DNA from: Variovorax dokdonensis
Lineage (GTDB): Bacteria; Pseudomonadota; Gammaproteobacteria; Burkholderiales; Burkholderiaceae_C
Reading direction: 5' to 3'
Length of the DNA stretch: 64,000 nt
Assembly (NCBI RefSeq): GCF_030316895.1
Contig: NZ_JASZYV010000001.1
Span: 372,001 to 436,000, forward strand
Shown here one piece after another: positions 20,301 to 28,684 of the stretch (position 1 is its first letter; every line of letters starts with the position of its first letter). The notes under the pieces were generated by a model. It saw only the letters and a list, made by a program, of their open reading frames with translations, had not been told where the DNA came from and did not search any database. Both the position numbers and the translations under genes were made by a program.

Positions 20301-23300
20301 CTGCGCCACCAGACGGGCGGCATCTTCCAGACGCATCACGCCGGCCAGCACCGCGGCGGCAAATTCGCCGACGCTGTGGCCGACGAGGGCCTTCGGCTCG
20401 ACGCCGAGCGCGAGCATCTGCCGCGCAAGCACGTACTCGATGGCGAACGTGGCCGGTTGCGTGACGGAGGTTGGCGCCAGCGCCGAGGGGTCGGGCGAGA
20501 ACATGCGCTCGCTCAGATCGAAGGGAAGAACGCCTTCGAAGCATTGCAAGACATCATCGAACGCCGCCCGGGGTGCGCGGCCGCTGGCATAAAGGGTGCG
20601 CCCCATGCCGGCGTACTGCGCGCCCTGGCCGGGGAACATGAAGACGGTCTCGGGCACGCGTGCCCCGGTGGCGCCATGCGCACGGCGCGGCGCGTCGGCG
20701 GTGCGCCATGCCGTTGCGGCATCGGCGGGTGCATCGGCAACAACCACCGCGCGATGGGCAAAGGGCGTGCGGCCGACGCGCAGCGTGTGGGCGACGTCGG
20801 CCAGCGCGATCTGCGGATTCGCCTGCAGATGCGCGGCCATGCGTTCGCAGGCCGCGGCCAGGGCCGTGGGCGTGCGCGCAGACAGTTGAAGCAGATGCGG
20901 CCCTTCGCCCGCTTGCGATGGCGCGCGCAGTGGCGCCTCTTCCACGATCACATGGGCGTTGGTCCCGCCCACGCCGAAGGCGCTGACGGCGGCGCGGCGT
21001 GGTTGTGCCGCGCGCGGCCAGTCGGTCAGGCGGTCATTGACCACGAAAGGCGTGGCGGCGAAGTCGATGCTCGGATTGGGCGATTCGTAGTGCAGCGACG
21101 CGGGAAGCTGTTCCTTTTCCAGCGACAGGGCGGTCTTGATCAGCCCCGATGCGCCTGCGGCCATCACCATGTGGCCGACGTTGCTCTTGAGCGAGCCGAT
21201 GCGGCAGAAGCCGTTGTCCGCCGTGTAGCGGCGCCAGGCCTGGGTGAGCGCTTCGAGTTCGACCGGGTCGCCCATCGGCGTGGCCGTGCCGTGCGCTTCG
21301 ACATAGGAAATGCTGCGCGGATCGACGCCCGCGTTGGCCAGCGCGGCGGTGATCACCTGCGCCTGGCCGTCGACGCTCGGAGCGGTGAAGCTGGCCTTGG
21401 CGCCGCCGTCGTTGTTGATGGCCGTGCCACGAAGCACGGCGTGGATCGGGTCGCCGTCGGCCAGCGCATCCGACAGGCGCTTGAGCAGGACGACCGCCGC
21501 GCCATCGCTGAACACGGTGCCCTGCGCGCGGTGATCGAAGGTGCGCGTGTGCCCGTCCGGTGAAAGCATCGAGCCTTCGTTGTAGAGATAGCCGCTGCGC
21601 GGCGGGCAGGTGATCGCAACGCCGCCGGCCAGTGCCATGTCGCAGTCGCCGACCTGCAGCGCGCGGAAGGCCTCGTGCACGGCGACCAGCGAGGTCGAGC
21701 AGGCGGTGTGCACCGCGACTGCCGGGCCACGCAGGTTCAGCTTGTGGGCGACACGGCTGGCGATGTAGTCCTTCTCGTTGCCGAGCATGACCTGGAATTC
21801 GCCCACCGCCTCGATCAGGTCGGGGCGCGTGCTCAGGTGGCGCTGGAAGTAGGTGGCGTTGTACATGCCACCCCACACGCCGACGAGCCGCTCGCAACGG
21901 TCGGGCGCATGGCCACCGCGTTCCATGCACTCCCAGCACAGCTCGAGGAAGAGCCGCTGCTGCGGGTCCATCAGCTCCGCTTCCTTCGGATTGATGCCGA
22001 AGAAGGCGGCATCGAAGTTCTCCACGCCGTCGATCACGCCGCGCGCCTTGACGTAGTCGGGGTCGCTGCGCAGCGCGGCGCTCACGCCAGCATCGAGCGT
22101 GGCGTCGTCGAAGACGGTGATGGTGTCGCGGCCAGCCAGCAGGTTGTCCCAAAGCGCTTCGACGTCCGCGGCGCCGGGGAAACGGCCCGCCATCGCGACC
22201 AGGGCGATCGGTTCGAGCTGGCGGCTTCTCGCGGTGCCGGCATCGGCCGAAGCCTGCGAAACGGGCGCGGTGCTTGGCTCTTGCGCTGCTGTAGCGGCGC
22301 CCGAGGCGTCGAGCGCCTTGGCCAACGCCTGCGGCGTGGGTTGCCGGAAGAACAGGTTGGCCGACACGGCGGCGGCCGGGTGGTCTTTCTTCAGGTCGGC
22401 CAGAACGCGCTGCACGCGCAGCGAGTCGCCGCCGAGGTCGAAGAAGTTGTCCAGCCGCCCGACGCGGTCCAGGCCGAGCACGCGACCAAAGGCTTCGCAC
22501 ACGCGCAACTCGGTCGCGCCCCGCGGCTCCTGGTAGGGCTGGGCGAGGTCGGGGCGGTTGCGGGTGGGCTCGGGCAACGCCTTGCGGTCGAGCTTGCCGT
22601 TCGTTGTGACCGGCAGTTGATCCAGCCACATCAGCGCCGACGGCAGGAAAGCTTCCGGCAGGTGCTGCAGGAGGTATTCGCGCAGCGCGCTCCAGCTTGC
22701 GGGTTGTTCCTTGGCGACGACGTAGGCGATCAGGCGAAGCTGGCCCGCATCGTCCGCTCGCGCGATGACGGCGGCCGAGCGCACGGCAGGGTGCGCGAGC
22801 AGGCATGACTCGATCTCGCCCAGCTCGATCCGATGGCCGCGGATCTTCACCTGGTCGTCCATGCGGCCCAGATATTCCACCGTGCCGTCCGGCAGCCAAC
22901 GCGCCAGATCGCCGGTCCGGTAGAGGCGTTCGCCAGGTCGACCGAATGGATCGGCGACGAAGCGCTCCTGGTCCAGCTCAGGCCGTTTCAGGTAGCCGCG
23001 TGCGAGGCCGTGGCCGCCAATGCACAGCTCGCCCACCATGCCCGATGGAAGCAGCGCAAGCTGGCGAGACAGCACGCGCAGCACCGTCGCGTTGATGGGC
23101 CGGCCGATGGGGATCGAGCGCACGTCCGGTGCCAGCGGCCGTTCGATGGCCAGGGTGGCTGCAAAGGTGGTGCATTCGGTCGGGCCGTAGCCGTTGATGA
23201 GCGTGGTGTGGGGCAGTGCCTGCTGCGCCCGCCGCACATGCGGCACCGACAGCGCTTCGCCGCCGACGAGCAACTGCTCCAGGCCCTGCAGATGCGCCGG

Positions 23301-24707
23301 GTCGTCGTCCACCACCGCATTGAACAGCGCCGCGGTGAGCCATGCGCTGCGCACCCGATGGGTGGCGATGGTGTTCTGCAGGCCTTGCGCAGTGGGGATC
23401 TTTTCGCCATGGACGACGCAGCAACCACCGGTGAGCAGCGGGCCCCAGATCTCCAGCGTCGAAGCGTCGAAGCCCAGCGGGGCCGCATGCAGGATGCGGT
23501 CTCCTGCGTGCAGGCGCATGAAGTTGGGCGCAATCACCAGCCGCAGGATGGCGCTGTGCAGGATCTCGATGCCCTTGGGCTGTCCCGTCGAGCCCGAGGT
23601 GTACATGACGTACGCGCCGGCATCGCCGCTCGCGGCGGGCTCGCTGGCCGAATGTTGCGGCGCATCGGCCACCAGCGTGTCGAGCGGCCGCGCGCGAACG
23701 CCTTCGGGCAGGAAGTCGGGGGCCAGCGCCTGGGCCGGAAGCAGCAGCGTGCGCACGCCCGCATCGCGCAGCATCCAGGCAATGCGCTCCGCCGGAAAGT
23801 CCGGCTGAATGGGCACATAGCAGGCGCCCGCTCGAAGGATGCCCAGCAGCGCGGCGATGGCCGGCGCGGAGCGTTCCATCAGCAGCCCGACGCGCTCGCC
23901 GTGCTGCACGCCGTCGCGCATCAGCGCCGCTGCGATGCGACTTGCCTGGCGGTCGAGTTCTGCATACGTCCACTGCAACGGCCCGTCGATGACGGCTAGC
24001 GCGTCGGCGTGCTGGCGCACCATCTGGCTGAACACGCCATGGACGGTGGCCGTTTCGTCGAGCGCCGGCAGCGGGGCGTTGAACTGTTCGAGTTGCCGCA
24101 GCCGGTCCGCGGTGGTCAGGCTTGCCAAGGCCGAAAGATCGGCGTGCGGCATGTCGCGCAACTGGGCGGCCACTTCGTCGATCGCCGCGAGCCACGAGAC
24201 GGCCATGGCAGCGTCGATGCGGCCGAGCGGGTCGTACAGAAAAAGGCCGTCCGCATCGGTGCCCAGGCGCGGTCGTTGACCGTCGGGGCCGACCGACGCC
24301 TGGCCGACTCCAGTCGGCACGCCTTGCCAATGCAAGTCATCGATGTGTTCGGCGGCAGGCTGCGCGGCGCGGCGAGCGGCGTCGATTGCGGCGATCCAGT
24401 CGTGCGACTTGGGCAAGGCGCCGGCCGCCTCGAACGTGCCGAAGGATGGCCCGGCGGCCGGTCCGCATTCCAGCCATCTGGTGTCGCTGAGCCAGCGGTG
24501 GCGCAGCCAGGCCCAGGCCGCGGCATGCCAGGCGTCGGGCAGCCAGCCCGCCATCGTGGCCGCGTCGGCCCAAGCGCATGGCCGGGCGGTTGGCAGGCGA
24601 TGCACAGCGGCATCGACCGGCTCGGCCGCGTTTTTCGCAGGCAGCAGTGCCCAGATCGCCGCGCCGCCGTCGATGTCTGCTCCTACCGGTCCGACCATGG
24701 GATTCAT
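17367..24707 (-). CDS. Hybrid NRPS-PKS, A-T-KS-AT-ACP-aminotransferase
   Basis: Megasynthase of 2446 residues. About 210 N-terminal residues resemble the end of a condensation domain but lack HHxxxDG. The A domain has YTSGSTGQPKG near 369 and NGYGPTECTT; T has GGDSL near 761. KS has Cys in HTACSTS near 1002, His in EAHGTA near 1139 and His in KSNVGH near 1175. AT has GHSVGE near 1444 and HAFH near 1542, a malonyl-CoA signature. ACP has GLDSL near 1770. An Ala/Gln-rich linker covers about 1810-1930. A GSA-type PLP aminotransferase closes the protein, with FDEVITGF near 2203 and the Schiff-base lysine in YGKVIGGG near 2231. There is no KR or DH. The hand-read A code is D-A-L-W-L-G-G-T-F-K, similar to valine codes. 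SD GGAGG lies six bases before the ATG. Predicted output: an amino acid extended by two carbons, with the beta-ketone turned into an amine. Confidence 0.95.
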   Translation of the reverse strand: MNPMVGPVGADIDGGAAIWALLPAKNAAEPVDAAVHRLPTARPCAWADAATMAGWLPDAWHAAAWAWLRHRWLSDTRWLECGPAAGPSFGTFEAAGALPKSHDWIAAIDAARRAAQPAAEHIDDLHWQGVPTGVGQASVGPDGQRPRLGTDADGLFLYDPLGRIDAAMAVSWLAAIDEVAAQLRDMPHADLSALASLTTADRLRQLEQFNAPLPALDETATVHGVFSQMVRQHADALAVIDGPLQWTYAELDRQASRIAAALMRDGVQHGERVGLLMERSAPAIAALLGILRAGACYVPIQPDFPAERIAWMLRDAGVRTLLLPAQALAPDFLPEGVRARPLDTLVADAPQHSASEPAASGDAGAYVMYTSGSTGQPKGIEILHSAILRLVIAPNFMRLHAGDRILHAAPLGFDASTLEIWGPLLTGGCCVVHGEKIPTAQGLQNTIATHRVRSAWLTAALFNAVVDDDPAHLQGLEQLLVGGEALSVPHVRRAQQALPHTTLINGYGPTECTTFAATLAIERPLAPDVRSIPIGRPINATVLRVLSRQLALLPSGMVGELCIGGHGLARGYLKRPELDQERFVADPFGRPGERLYRTGDLARWLPDGTVEYLGRMDDQVKIRGHRIELGEIESCLLAHPAVRSAAVIARADDAGQLRLIAYVVAKEQPASWSALREYLLQHLPEAFLPSALMWLDQLPVTTNGKLDRKALPEPTRNRPDLAQPYQEPRGATELRVCEAFGRVLGLDRVGRLDNFFDLGGDSLRVQRVLADLKKDHPAAAVSANLFFRQPTPQALAKALDASGAATAAQEPSTAPVSQASADAGTARSRQLEPIALVAMAGRFPGAADVEALWDNLLAGRDTITVFDDATLDAGVSAALRSDPDYVKARGVIDGVENFDAAFFGINPKEAELMDPQQRLFLELCWECMERGGHAPDRCERLVGVWGGMYNATYFQRHLSTRPDLIEAVGEFQVMLGNEKDYIASRVAHKLNLRGPAVAVHTACSTSLVAVHEAFRALQVGDCDMALAGGVAITCPPRSGYLYNEGSMLSPDGHTRTFDHRAQGTVFSDGAAVVLLKRLSDALADGDPIHAVLRGTAINNDGGAKASFTAPSVDGQAQVITAALANAGVDPRSISYVEAHGTATPMGDPVELEALTQAWRRYTADNGFCRIGSLKSNVGHMVMAAGASGLIKTALSLEKEQLPASLHYESPNPSIDFAATPFVVNDRLTDWPRAAQPRRAAVSAFGVGGTNAHVIVEEAPLRAPSQAGEGPHLLQLSARTPTALAAACERMAAHLQANPQIALADVAHTLRVGRTPFAHRAVVVADAPADAATAWRTADAPRRAHGATGARVPETVFMFPGQGAQYAGMGRTLYASGRAPRAAFDDVLQCFEGVLPFDLSERMFSPDPSALAPTSVTQPATFAIEYVLARQMLALGVEPKALVGHSVGEFAAAVLAGVMRLEDAARLVAQRGALMQAQPAGVMLSVRMPAEQLQARLPADVSLAADNGPQASVAAGPASAIDALRAALEADGVVARVLQTSHAFHSAMMDPAIEPFQTMVEGVALAAPSLPLYSTLTGRLLTASEATDPRYWARHLREAVRFSPAVREVMGQLPAALFIELGPRNTLSTLVRQHGGSAIPTLADTPAEEAHALRLAAGRLWAVGADIDLGLLDEREDKRRLCLPTYPFERKRCWVDIATASPMAVAAPFAATAPSTPATPTPTPANPEPTMTAASTDRRADLTQRLRTLFEDISGIDLAQADPASPFVELGLDSLTLTQAAMQVKKTFKVNVTFRQLMENHRSFGALAELLDASLPAEPQAAPAVAAPQAAVAQPAAQAAIAIPATAMPIAAVPIAAMPAADGSLVQQVIAQQMQLMQQQLALLSGGMATQQAAPAATQPAVPQVVASAPAAVAAPASAQAQPATVEEPQGAIKYDVKKAFGAIARIHTQNKDITERQKARLSAFMRRYTERTAKSKEFTAANRPHMADPRVVNGFRPITKEITYQLVMDRTKGSRMWDLDGNEYVDVLNGFGMNLFGWQPDFVQEAVRRQLDAGYEIGPQHPLAADVTRLICELTGFDRAALCNTGSESVMAAVRIARTVTGRNTVVLFTGSYHGTFDEVLVRAGRNAKGLPAAPGIMSGMFGDVRVLEYGTPESLQFIRDNADDLAAVLVEVVQSRRPDFQPREFVREVRAITEQSGTCLIFDEVITGFRSHLHGVQALFDVRADLACYGKVIGGGFPVGVIAGKRQFMDSLDGGAWQYGDDSIPSVGVTYFAGTFVRHPLALAACKASLEHLKEAGEGLQTQLNLHTAAMADELTAFCREVGAPIEIRYFSSLWRVTWLEDHPLQDLLFAMMRSRGVHILDNFPCFMTTAHTHGDIALIKQAFKESVAEMQEAEFLPRLARKDAGVFDASKPPVPGARLGRDANGKAAWFVPNPEQPGKYMLVR

Positions 24708-25093
24708 GTCAAACCTCCAGCCACTTCGTCAATTTCATCGGTCCAATGCCACAGCCAGGCGCCGCCGTGCGGCGCGTCTGTAACTGAAACTGAATGTTGC
24801 CCACTGTCGGTCCAAGACACCATTGGTCAAAGGTTCTGCCCAAATGGCATAGGCAACTCTGAGGGGCGCTTGCGAAGATGCAAACTGTTGCGAAAGATGC
24901 CGGGGCGAACGTCTTCCGTCTGAATTCTGCGAGGTTTTTGAGAAAAAGAATACAAAAAGCTAACAATCGGCCGAGCCGTGTTACAACTTTATATTGCTTT
25001 CGCTCAGTGGCGGGCAGGGCTCGACCGGTGTCGGCGCGAGCGAACGATCAAGTTGGCTGCCCCAGCGGCGGGGCCTGTCGGCGCTGCAGGAAA
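24708..25093. promoter_or_regulatory. 386-base leader and promoter region of the NRPS-PKS operon
   Basis: No gene is supported here. The region lies between the histidine phosphatase stop and the NRPS-PKS start, both on the minus strand, and must hold the promoter of the biosynthetic operon. The stretch 24870-25010 is distinctly A+T-rich for this window, as expected for a promoter, but I could not assign convincing -35/-10 boxes. The only solid element is the ribosome-binding site GGAGG read on the minus strand just before 24707. A weak dyad with arms CCAA and TTGG seven bases apart lies near 24812-24826. No pathway regulator gene is adjacent. Confidence 0.4.
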
Positions 25094-25744
25094 TCAGGCC
25101 GCCGCGGCTTCGTCAAGGGCGTCGTCGCCTTCCAGATGGCCGTCGTCCGCCCAACCCACCAAAGTGAGTCCTTGCTCGGTCCAAAGCAGGCGGTTGATGC
25201 TGGTGTTGCCCAGCTGCCAGGTGCGCGGCGCCTGCAGTTCCTGTCGTGTGGCGGCGCGGTAGAGCACGTCCATGACCCCTCCGTGCGCCACGAGCACCAC
25301 CAGTTCGCCGGGGTGGCGCGCCGCCAGTTCCGCAACGGCCTCGACCACGCGTGCCTGGAAGACGAGCAGGTTTTCACCACCGCCGGGCGGCGAGAAATCG
25401 GGGTCGCGACGTCGCCAGAGCAGGGCGGCATCGGGCAACTCGCGTTCGATGTCGGCAAAGGTCCGGCCCTCGAATTCGCCAAAAGCCCGCTCGCGAAGCC
25501 GCTGGTCGGGCTGGATGTCCACGCCATGGGGCGCGGCAATCGCCTCGGCGGTCTGCCACGCGCGCGCCAGATCGCTGGAATAGACGGCGCCCACATCTTC
25601 CCGGGCCAGCGCACGACCTGCCCGTTGCGCCTGCCATCGGCCCTTGGCGTTCAGTTCGATGTCCAGTTGGCCCTGCAGTCTCGTGCTGGCGTTCCAGTCG
25701 GTTTCGCCATGGCGTACGGCAATGATTCGGGTGGGCGTTTGCAT
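25094..25744 (-). CDS. Histidine phosphatase family protein (GpmB/CobC type)
   Basis: Phosphoglycerate-mutase-like phosphatase of 216 residues. The catalytic RHGET motif is at residues 9-13, the supporting ARAWQTA region is near 70, LRERAFGEFEGRTF is typical of the family, and the second histidine is in VAHGGVMDV near 155. It probably removes phosphate from a small metabolite; CobC-type or GpmB-type substrates cannot be told apart here. Longer readings toward 25846 lack family homology, so the ATG at 25744 was used. It is the last gene of the run SDR-folB-ttcA-lipoprotein and starts 16 bases after the lipoprotein stop. Confidence 0.88.
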   Translation of the reverse strand: MQTPTRIIAVRHGETDWNASTRLQGQLDIELNAKGRWQAQRAGRALAREDVGAVYSSDLARAWQTAEAIAAPHGVDIQPDQRLRERAFGEFEGRTFADIERELPDAALLWRRRDPDFSPPGGGENLLVFQARVVEAVAELAARHPGELVVLVAHGGVMDVLYRAATRQELQAPRTWQLGNTSINRLLWTEQGLTLVGWADDGHLEGDDALDEAAAA

Positions 25745-25760
25745 CGAGAGCGGGGAAGGT

Positions 25761-26507
25761 TCAGGGTTTGCTGCCGGGTGCGGCCGGCGCCATTGGCGCA
25801 GGGTTCGAAGGCGAGGGCTCCACCGGCGTCGTCTGGACTGGCGCATCAGCGGCTGGCGTGCCCAGCGGGATCATCACATCCACCCGGCGCACACCGGCCA
25901 ACGGGCGCGGGTAGCCCTGCATGGCCGCCTGGAACATGGCGGCGAACACCGGTGGGTTGTCGGCATAGGGTCCATCGCTCACCGCACGGGTTTCGTAGAC
26001 GACCTGATTGGTGGCCAGTTCGCGCAGCACCACGCTGACTTCCCGCGTGTACCAGGTCTGGGCTGGCGGCAGCGGCGCGCCGTACCAGCCTCCCCAGCCG
26101 CCGTACCAGCCGCGTGGGTAGCCGTAGTAGGGCCGGCCATAGCCACCCCATCCGCCCCAACCCCAGCCAGGACCCACCAGCCACGGGTCGGCCCAGGGCG
26201 ACAACTGCAGCGAGACGCGGGCCGTGATCTGCGCGGCGTAGCGCGGCGACTGCTCGTCGCGCTGCAGACCGACCTTTGCCATGGCGATGGCCGCCACCGC
26301 TTCCAGTTCGAGCTGCCGCGCCTCCTGGGCCTGCTGCGAAGGCAGGCGCTCGAAACGATACGTGGCCGGTGTCGTGGCGCCCTGGCCGCGCACGTAGCTG
26401 GTGACGTCGTTCTCGATCGTCCAGCTGGTGGCGCAGCCCGACAGCACGCCTGCCAGTGCGGCGAGCAAAACCAGTTGAAGCCAGCGAGTCGTCTTGGTCA
26501 TCTTCAT
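25761..26507 (-). CDS. DUF4136-type lipoprotein with a Gly/Trp/Tyr-rich insert
   Basis: Predicted lipoprotein of 248 residues with signal peptide and lipobox LSGC near residue 24. The fold resembles DUF4136: YRFERLP near 50, then alternating strands. A Gly/Trp/Tyr-rich insert covers about residues 112-147 (it includes GWGWGGWGGYG), and the tail is Pro/Ala-rich. Members of this family are envelope lipoproteins of unknown function. GGAG lies about eight bases upstream of the ATG. It lies between ttcA and a histidine phosphatase on the same strand. The aromatic insert is unusual compared with the rest of the protein and may be a surface or self-association segment. Confidence 0.75.
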   Translation of the reverse strand: MKMTKTTRWLQLVLLAALAGVLSGCATSWTIENDVTSYVRGQGATTPATYRFERLPSQQAQEARQLELEAVAAIAMAKVGLQRDEQSPRYAAQITARVSLQLSPWADPWLVGPGWGWGGWGGYGRPYYGYPRGWYGGWGGWYGAPLPPAQTWYTREVSVVLRELATNQVVYETRAVSDGPYADNPPVFAAMFQAAMQGYPRPLAGVRRVDVMIPLGTPAADAPVQTTPVEPSPSNPAPMAPAAPGSKP

Positions 26508-26563
26508 TGGATGTTTCTCCATCTCTCCCTCGACAAAATCGGCCCTGCGCCCGAGGCGCGCAT

Positions 26564-27472
26564 CTAGCTCTGCACGATGCGCACCGCGACCGCCGGTGCC
26601 GGGAAACTGGGCGGATCGAAGGCGGTGTCGCCATCCGCATCGGGCACGCCCGTGGCCTTGAGATTGCGGAAGTCGTGCAGCGTTCCGTCCAGCAGGTGCG
26701 ACGGGGCAACGTTCTGCAGGGCGTTGAACATGTTCTCCAGCCTGCCAGGCTGCTTGCGGTCCCACTCGCGCAGCATGTCGCCCACCACCTGGCGCTGCAG
26801 GTTTTCCTGGCTGCCGCAGAGGTTGCACGGAATGATGGGAAAGGCGCGGTGGTCCGCCCAGGCGATCAGCTCCTTTTCGGGCACGTAGGCCAGCGGACGG
26901 ATCACCACGTGCCGGCCATCGTCGCTCACCAGCTTGGGCGGCATGCTCTTGAGCTTGCCGCCGAAGAACATGTTCAGGAAGAAGGTCTGCAGGATGTCGT
27001 CGCGGTGGTGGCCCAGCGCGATCTTGGTGGCGCCCAGTTCGTCGGCCACCCGGTACAGGATGCCCCGACGCAGCCGGCTGCACAGGCCGCAGGTGGTCTT
27101 GCCCTCGGGCACCACCCGCTTGACGATGGAGTAGGTGTCCTGTTCCTCGATGTGAAACGGCACGCCCTGCTCGCGCAGGTAGTTGGGCAGCACGTCCTGC
27201 GGAAAGCCGGGCTGCTTCTGATCGAGGTTGACGGCAATCAGCTCGAAGGGCACCGGCGCGCGTTCGCGCATCTTCAGCAGGATGTCGAGCATCCCGAAGC
27301 TGTCCTTGCCCCCGGACAGGCACACCATCACCTTGTCGTTGGCCTCGATCATGTTGAAGTCGCTGATCGCCTGGCCTACCAGGCGGCAAAGTCGCTTCTC
27401 GAGCTTCTTGGCCTCGCGCTCGGCCTTGGCGCGGGCGGTGAGGGGTGCGTCCTGCATCACGGCACTCATCAT
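26564..27472 (-). CDS. ttcA: tRNA 2-thiocytidine(32) synthetase TtcA
   Basis: ATP-dependent enzyme that thiolates cytidine 32 of certain tRNAs using a [4Fe-4S] cluster. It has 302 residues, the normal length. The PP-loop [10 protein letters not shown] is near residue 50. The cluster cysteine pairs are CGLC near 133 and CNLC near 224, and GHHRDD lies between them. The ATG overlaps the folB stop by four bases. A second ATG directly follows the first (27469), so the start is uncertain by one codon. It is co-transcribed with folB and the SDR. Confidence 0.95.
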   Translation of the reverse strand: MMSAVMQDAPLTARAKAEREAKKLEKRLCRLVGQAISDFNMIEANDKVMVCLSGGKDSFGMLDILLKMRERAPVPFELIAVNLDQKQPGFPQDVLPNYLREQGVPFHIEEQDTYSIVKRVVPEGKTTCGLCSRLRRGILYRVADELGATKIALGHHRDDILQTFFLNMFFGGKLKSMPPKLVSDDGRHVVIRPLAYVPEKELIAWADHRAFPIIPCNLCGSQENLQRQVVGDMLREWDRKQPGRLENMFNALQNVAPSHLLDGTLHDFRNLKATGVPDADGDTAFDPPSFPAPAVAVRIVQS

Positions 27473-27858
27473 TTGCTCCGGAAGACTTCGACGCCCACGG
27501 CGTCGCAGTCGGGGTACACATCGGGCTTGGCGGTCGACACGCGCGCGGCCTGGACCTTTGGGTGCTCCATCAGCCGCGCCAGGATGTCGTCGCACAGCGT
27601 TTCCTGCAGTTGCACATGGCCGCGCTTGATGCGCTCGCCCACCGTGCGGCGGATGAAGTCGTAGTCCAGCACTTCGTCCAGCTCGTCGGCCTTCGGGGTG
27701 GAGATGTCCAGCGGCACGTAGAGGTCGACGTTGATCAGCACGCGCTGTTCCGCCTTCTTCTCGAACTCGTGAACGCCGATGTTGATCCACACCTCGTAGT
27801 TGCGTAGGAACACCCGGCGGCAGGTGGAAAGAAGAGGGTCGAGCATGGCGTGGGTCAT
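27469..27858 (-). CDS. folB: Dihydroneopterin aldolase FolB
   Basis: Converts 7,8-dihydroneopterin to 6-hydroxymethyl-7,8-dihydropterin and glycolaldehyde in folate synthesis. At 129 residues it has the family length. Typical segments are [29 protein letters not shown], and [13 protein letters not shown], where the glutamate is the pterin-binding residue. It overlaps the SDR upstream and ttcA downstream by four bases each, a fully coupled run. Pairing with an SDR of the FolM/pteridine reductase type is common in beta-proteobacteria. Confidence 0.93.
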   Translation of the reverse strand: MTHAMLDPLLSTCRRVFLRNYEVWINIGVHEFEKKAEQRVLINVDLYVPLDISTPKADELDEVLDYDFIRRTVGERIKRGHVQLQETLCDDILARLMEHPKVQAARVSTAKPDVYPDCDAVGVEVFRSK

Positions 27859-28667
27859 GGTGCAGGTGTCTTGGCGGCGGCCAGCAATTCGTCGACCACG
27901 AACATGATGTCGCGCGGCAAGGGCACGAGGTGCTGTCCGTTGTCCACGCCGAGCGTGTGGCCGGTGATGCTGGGAGTCTGGGCAAGGAAGACGCAGCTTC
28001 GGGCCACGTCTGCCGGGTCGATCGGCCGGCGCATCAGGTTCGCCCGCGCCGCCAGGGCGAAATTATCCCCGGTCTGCGGTCCGCTCGCATACAGGATGCC
28101 CGGCGCCACCCCGCACACCCGGGCCGCCGGCGCCAGCGATTGGGCCTGCAGGGCCACCGCGCGCTCCAGCGCCAGCTTCGAGACCGTGTAGCTGAAGTAG
28201 TCCGGATTCAGGTTGTAGACCTTCTGATCCAGGATGTGGATGGCGCATCGGTCGGGGCCGGTGCCATCCGCGTTGGCGGGCGCCTGCGCCGCCAGCAGGC
28301 GCGCGAAGTCCATCGGCGCGATCAGGTTCACGTTGAGCTGTCGCCCCGCGCCTTCGGTGGTGAAGCTCTGCGCGCTGTCCGGCTCGAATGCCGACGCGTT
28401 GTTGACCACGGCGTCCAGCGGCGCCTCGGCCGTGACGTGTGCCATGAGGCGGCGGCGGCCCTCGTCGGTGGTGATGTCGGCTTCGACGGCAGTGGCCGCC
28501 AGTCCTTCTGCGCGCAGGCGCTCGCACAGCGCAGGGGCTTCGGTCTTCGAGCGAAGATATTGGCACCAGACCTGCCAGCCCGCGTGGGCGAAGGCTTCGC
28601 AGATCGCCGCGCCGAGCCGACGGCCGCCGCCCGTGACCAAGACCTGCCTGCGTGGGGATTGCCGCAC
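27855..28667 (-). CDS. SDR oxidoreductase, FolM/pteridine-reductase-like
   Basis: Short-chain dehydrogenase of 270 residues. It has TGGGRRLG near residue 12 (the TGxxxRxG form seen in pteridine reductases), NNAS near 90, and catalytic YFSYTVSK near 160. Its position directly before folB supports dihydrofolate or dihydromonapterin reduction with NADPH; this is inferred from motif and neighbourhood. The start is GTG at 28667, preceded by AGGAA. Only 17 bases separate it from the divergent methyltransferase start, so the two promoters must overlap the coding regions. Confidence 0.86.
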   Translation of the reverse strand: MRQSPRRQVLVTGGGRRLGAAICEAFAHAGWQVWCQYLRSKTEAPALCERLRAEGLAATAVEADITTDEGRRRLMAHVTAEAPLDAVVNNASAFEPDSAQSFTTEGAGRQLNVNLIAPMDFARLLAAQAPANADGTGPDRCAIHILDQKVYNLNPDYFSYTVSKLALERAVALQAQSLAPAARVCGVAPGILYASGPQTGDNFALAARANLMRRPIDPADVARSCVFLAQTPSITGHTLGVDNGQHLVPLPRDIMFVVDELLAAAKTPAP

Positions 28668-28684
28668 CTGATAGATTCCTTGCG

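Noticed and set aside
24870..25010. Mobile-element scar at the A+T-rich patch upstream of the NRPS-PKS
   Set aside because: No inverted terminal repeats, target duplications or transposase remnants are seen; a promoter region explains the composition.
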